A program made the translations under genes and the position numbers. A model generated the notes under the pieces. The model was not told the DNA's origin and ran no database searches. It was given only the letters and a program-made list of their open reading frames with translations. 64,000 bases of DNA, from contig JAFZIZ010000008.1 of assembly GCA_017554145.1 (NCBI GenBank), forward strand, positions 124,001-188,000, read 5' to 3'. Of this stretch, positions 61,898 through 64,000 are shown in pieces (within the stretch, counting starts at the first letter, position 1; the number at the start of each line of letters is the position of its first letter). The DNA is from Prevotella sp. (lineage in GTDB: Bacteria; Bacteroidota; Bacteroidia; Bacteroidales; Bacteroidaceae).

Positions 61898-61929
61898 TTT
61901 GGTGTTTCGCTCGCTTAATCGTACCTTTG
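61898..61929 (+). promoter_or_regulatory. Upstream promoter copy (copy C) before the DUF5103 gene
   Basis: TTTG (61898-61901), 20-bp spacer, TACCTTTG (61922-61929). It shares CTTAATCGTACCTTTG with copies A and B but differs more in the spacer. The -7 element is part of a 13-bp inverted repeat with a 3-nt centre (61921-61949, one mismatch). Confidence 0.6.
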
Positions 61930-61971
61930 AGACTATGTCTCGAAGGTACTCACGCTCGAAAAAACTCAAGA

Positions 61972-62008
61972 TTCTCTTGGTTTTTTCCTCACTTAATCGT
62001 ACCTTTGT
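61972..62008 (+). promoter_or_regulatory. Promoter of the DUF5103 gene, copy B of a repeated promoter
   Basis: TTG (61977-61979), 20-bp spacer, TACCTTTG (62000-62007), only 8 bp before the ATG. One mismatch in 37 bp against copy A, including the spacer, which is not normally conserved. Confidence 0.8.
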
Positions 62009-62015
62009 CCGCGAT

Positions 62016-63230
62016 ATGAAGAAAGGGATATTGTTTGGTTTGATTCTATTTGCCATCACTGCACAGGCAGGCAACAGAATATACTCGCCAACAGTGAAGA
62101 CACTGACAACCATCGTCAATGACGACTGGCAGAACAGACCTGTGATGGAATTAGGGACGGACGATGTGCTGACCATCGGCTTCGATGAACTGTCGCACAA
62201 CGCCCATCGCTATATCTGTCATCTCACGCGTTGCGAAGCCGACTGGACGGAAGCGACGGAGGTGTTTGAGAGCGACTGGCTGCAGGGCTTCAACGACTAT
62301 CCGCTGGATGACTATCAGAACTCACTAAACACGACAGTGCTCTATACACACTATGAGTTGACGATACCCAACGACCAGTGTCGCCTCAGGATGAGCGGCA
62401 ACTACCGACTGAGCATCTACGACGAGGACGCAGGACACGAGAAGGTACTCGACGCAGAGTTCTATGTTGTAGAACCACTGGTGAAGATGCAAATAGCAAT
62501 GACAACGAATACAGATATTGATGCCAACAGGAGTCATCAGCAACTATCGATGGCAATCACCTACAATGACTTGCGTATCATCCGCCCTGACGAAGAACTT
62601 TATACCGTTGTAATGCAAAACTGGAACGAAAAGACGGCACGCCTGAACCCCCGCCCCTCGTACACTAACCAGAAGGGACTGCAATGGGAACATCATCACG
62701 AACTCATCTTCGATGCCGGCAATGAATACCATAAGTTTGAAGTGCTCGATGTGAGTCATCCCACGATGGGTATCGATCGCATCAGTTGGGACGGGCAACG
62801 CTATCAAGCCTACCCCTTCGCTACAGGGCTGCGCCGTAACTACCTGACGGACGAGTCTGCCAACGGTGCCTTCCTCATCCGCAACAGCGACCGCACGGAG
62901 ATTGACTATACCTGCGACTACGTATGGGTGAACTACACCTTGCAGTCAAACTATTGCGGCGACATCTATATCGACGGACAATGGACCAACAACAACGACG
63001 AGACAGCCTACAAGATGATTTATGATGCTGGCAGCAGTTGCTATCGCGCACAGATCATGCAGAAACAGGGATACTATTCCTACCATTACGTGACGAAGGA
63101 AGGAAAAACGGCACCGACAGAAGGCAACTTCTACCAGACAGGCAACACCTATCAGGCATTGGTTTATTACAAAGGACTGGGTGATCGCACTTGGCGACTG
63201 GTAGGCTATCGCGGATTAGACGCACGATAG
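62016..63230 (+). CDS. DUF5103 family secreted protein
   Basis: A 404-residue exported protein with a signal peptide MKKGILFGLILFAITAQAG. It matches DUF5103 (Bacteroidetes): NRIYSPTVKTLTTIVNDDWQNRPVMELGTDDVLTIGFDELSH, HLTRCEADWTEATEVFESDWLQGFNDYPLDDYQNS, and a C-terminal Ig-like part (DIYIDGQWTNNNDETAYKMIYD). Function unknown; the family is a suspected component of the gliding/type IX secretion gene set. The longer frame upstream runs through two promoters, so the ATG at 62016 is the start. The 3' end overlaps the convergent regulator by 25 bp. Confidence 0.82.
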   Translation: MKKGILFGLILFAITAQAGNRIYSPTVKTLTTIVNDDWQNRPVMELGTDDVLTIGFDELSHNAHRYICHLTRCEADWTEATEVFESDWLQGFNDYPLDDYQNSLNTTVLYTHYELTIPNDQCRLRMSGNYRLSIYDEDAGHEKVLDAEFYVVEPLVKMQIAMTTNTDIDANRSHQQLSMAITYNDLRIIRPDEELYTVVMQNWNEKTARLNPRPSYTNQKGLQWEHHHELIFDAGNEYHKFEVLDVSHPTMGIDRISWDGQRYQAYPFATGLRRNYLTDESANGAFLIRNSDRTEIDYTCDYVWVNYTLQSNYCGDIYIDGQWTNNNDETAYKMIYDAGSSCYRAQIMQKQGYYSYHYVTKEGKTAPTEGNFYQTGNTYQALVYYKGLGDRTWRLVGYRGLDAR

Positions 63231-64000
63231 TCGTCTGGCGTCTGACGATACTGGTGATAGAAACTGGCAATGAAGAAGTTCGGGGAAGCAAACTTCAGTT
63301 CCTCTGCAATCTCATCTACACTCTTATTAGTTCCCTGTAACATCTCAGCAGCACGCTGGAGACGGAAGGTCAGTACCAATGGTAACGGACTCTTATAGAG
63401 ATTGTCGGCTATCGTCTCATAGAACTGATCCAACTCCATACCTGCCATCACCGACAACTCATACATCGTGAGCGGACGGTCTTCATGGGTACTGACATAA
63501 GGTACCACCTGACCCATCACTTGCATGAAACTGCTATTTGCCTCATCAACAACATCTGTCTGGTTCGTATCAGAAGTACTGGGATGCAATACCTCATCAG
63601 CAAGGTCTTCACATCGCTTGGCATAAGCCTTGATCCTGTTCAGTATCGTAATCTCAATATTGCTGCGATTCAGTTTCAAACGCGTGTTACGGTTGTAATA
63701 AACAAAGTTGGCAATCAGCAATCCCAGCAACAGGACACCGAGGATAATATACAGGAAAGTCCTACGCCACCACGGCTGATTAACAGAGATAACCAGTTGA
63801 TAGGTCTCATCAGGGAATTCGTCTGGCGACATCGATGCCTGCAACTCCAACAGGTATTCGCCAGGCTCTATGCCGATAACGGGAAGGTGAAGCATTCCCA
63901 GTTCGTCTACCCTACCGTCTTTGTCGTAATAGGAATAGACGTGCCAGTCGTTAAGTCCATTAATGCGCACACGATAATAAGTCTGTGTCGGACGGAAATA
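63206..64000 (-). CDS. Y_Y_Y/AraC transmembrane regulator, 5' part outside the window
   Basis: The reading frame is open to the window edge, so this is the C-terminal ~264 residues of a larger protein. It begins within a Y_Y_Y-type sensor domain (YYRVRINGLNDWHVYSYYDKDG to GEYLLELQASM). One membrane helix follows (TFLYIILGVLLLGLLIANFVYY), then a coiled-coil linker and an AraC HTH (LVLTFRLQRAAEMLQGTNKSVDEIAEELKFASPNFFIASFYHQYRQTPDDYR). There is no histidine kinase or receiver domain in this part, so it may be a simplified hybrid sensor. It may sense glycans outside the cell. Confidence 0.8.
   Translation of the reverse strand, partial: YFRPTQTYYRVRINGLNDWHVYSYYDKDGRVDELGMLHLPVIGIEPGEYLLELQASMSPDEFPDETYQLVISVNQPWWRRTFLYIILGVLLLGLLIANFVYYNRNTRLKLNRSNIEITILNRIKAYAKRCEDLADEVLHPSTSDTNQTDVVDEANSSFMQVMGQVVPYVSTHEDRPLTMYELSVMAGMELDQFYETIADNLYKSPLPLVLTFRLQRAAEMLQGTNKSVDEIAEELKFASPNFFIASFYHQYRQTPDDYRASNPR

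Noticed and set aside
61838..62008. Invertible phase-variable promoter region
   Set aside because: No pair of well-separated inverted repeats flanking a promoter and no recombinase gene nearby; the one inverted repeat has only a 3-nt centre.
61884..62015. N-terminal extension of the DUF5103 protein
   Set aside because: It runs through two promoter copies and precedes a normal signal peptide start.

Overview
The window is a contiguous stretch of chromosome from a member of the Bacteroidales, most likely Prevotella or a close relative (Segatella, Xylanibacter). Three things support this. Promoters follow the Bacteroidetes pattern, with a -7 element TAnnTTTG and, where recognisable, TTG/TTTG 19-20 bp upstream. 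Many genes belong to families largely confined to this phylum: GldE, DUF3256, DUF4296, DUF4421, DUF5103, DUF5687, a eukaryote-like GT3 glycogen synthase, and a FeoA-FeoB fusion. Several secreted proteins end in the short beta-rich tail common in Prevotella. No phage, insertion sequence, integrase or CRISPR array is visible.

Layout. 1-4.4 kb: the end of lpxA, then miaA and a class A PBP overlapping it, then ispE. 4.4-14.6 kb: a ten-gene leftward operon driven from one promoter in front of ileS (ileS, a DksA-like gene, lspA, a DUF4296 gene with an overlapping small ORF, nupG-like MFS, rsmE, a lone ABC ATPase, paaK-like ligase, DUF3256). A candidate ~70-nt RNA lies at its far end. 14.6-25.1 kb: tilS, rlmI and an RNase D-like exonuclease leftward; ftsK, lolA-like, DUF5687 and rlmH rightward; feoB leftward. 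25.1-33 kb: a secreted esterase, a clostripain-like lipoprotein, gldE and ssb, a four-tRNA cluster (Gly, Leu, Leu, Gly), a lipoprotein and nspC. 33-43.9 kb: a ThiE-like gene, prs, a TlpA-like lipoprotein, glycogen phosphorylase and synthase, then a small secreted protein, a divergent NAD-dependent DNA ligase and a compact ComEC. 43.9-53.3 kb: trpS, an HExxH protein, a membrane-anchored HTH protein, nfeD and stomatin, a membrane-anchored AraC protein, the remnant of a second stomatin gene, then an FGGY kinase, a DUF4421 protein and a GH51 arabinofuranosidase. 53.3-64 kb: a seven-gene leftward operon (lipoprotein, DMP19/DUF4375, smpB, metH, HAD, GH10-like hydrolase), a BspA-like surface protein, a DUF5103 protein and the 3' part of a Y_Y_Y/AraC sensor-regulator.

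Most of the window is housekeeping: tRNA and rRNA modification, peptidoglycan, lipoprotein maturation, glycogen, one-carbon metabolism. Arabinose/arabinan use (FGGY kinase plus GH51) and secreted hydrolases suggest a plant-polysaccharide degrader.

The most striking unexplained feature is a family of degenerate tandem repeats with a strict 7-bp period. I count thirteen clear arrays. They sit at gene junctions, where they supply start or stop codons, and in frame inside conserved proteins (RlmI, NspC, MetH, a surface protein). Other items worth a second look are the candidate small RNA at 4.4 kb, a nested 89-bp palindrome at 60 kb, a copied 37-bp promoter block, a four-unit 21-bp array before the clostripain-like gene, and the eroded stomatin paralogue.
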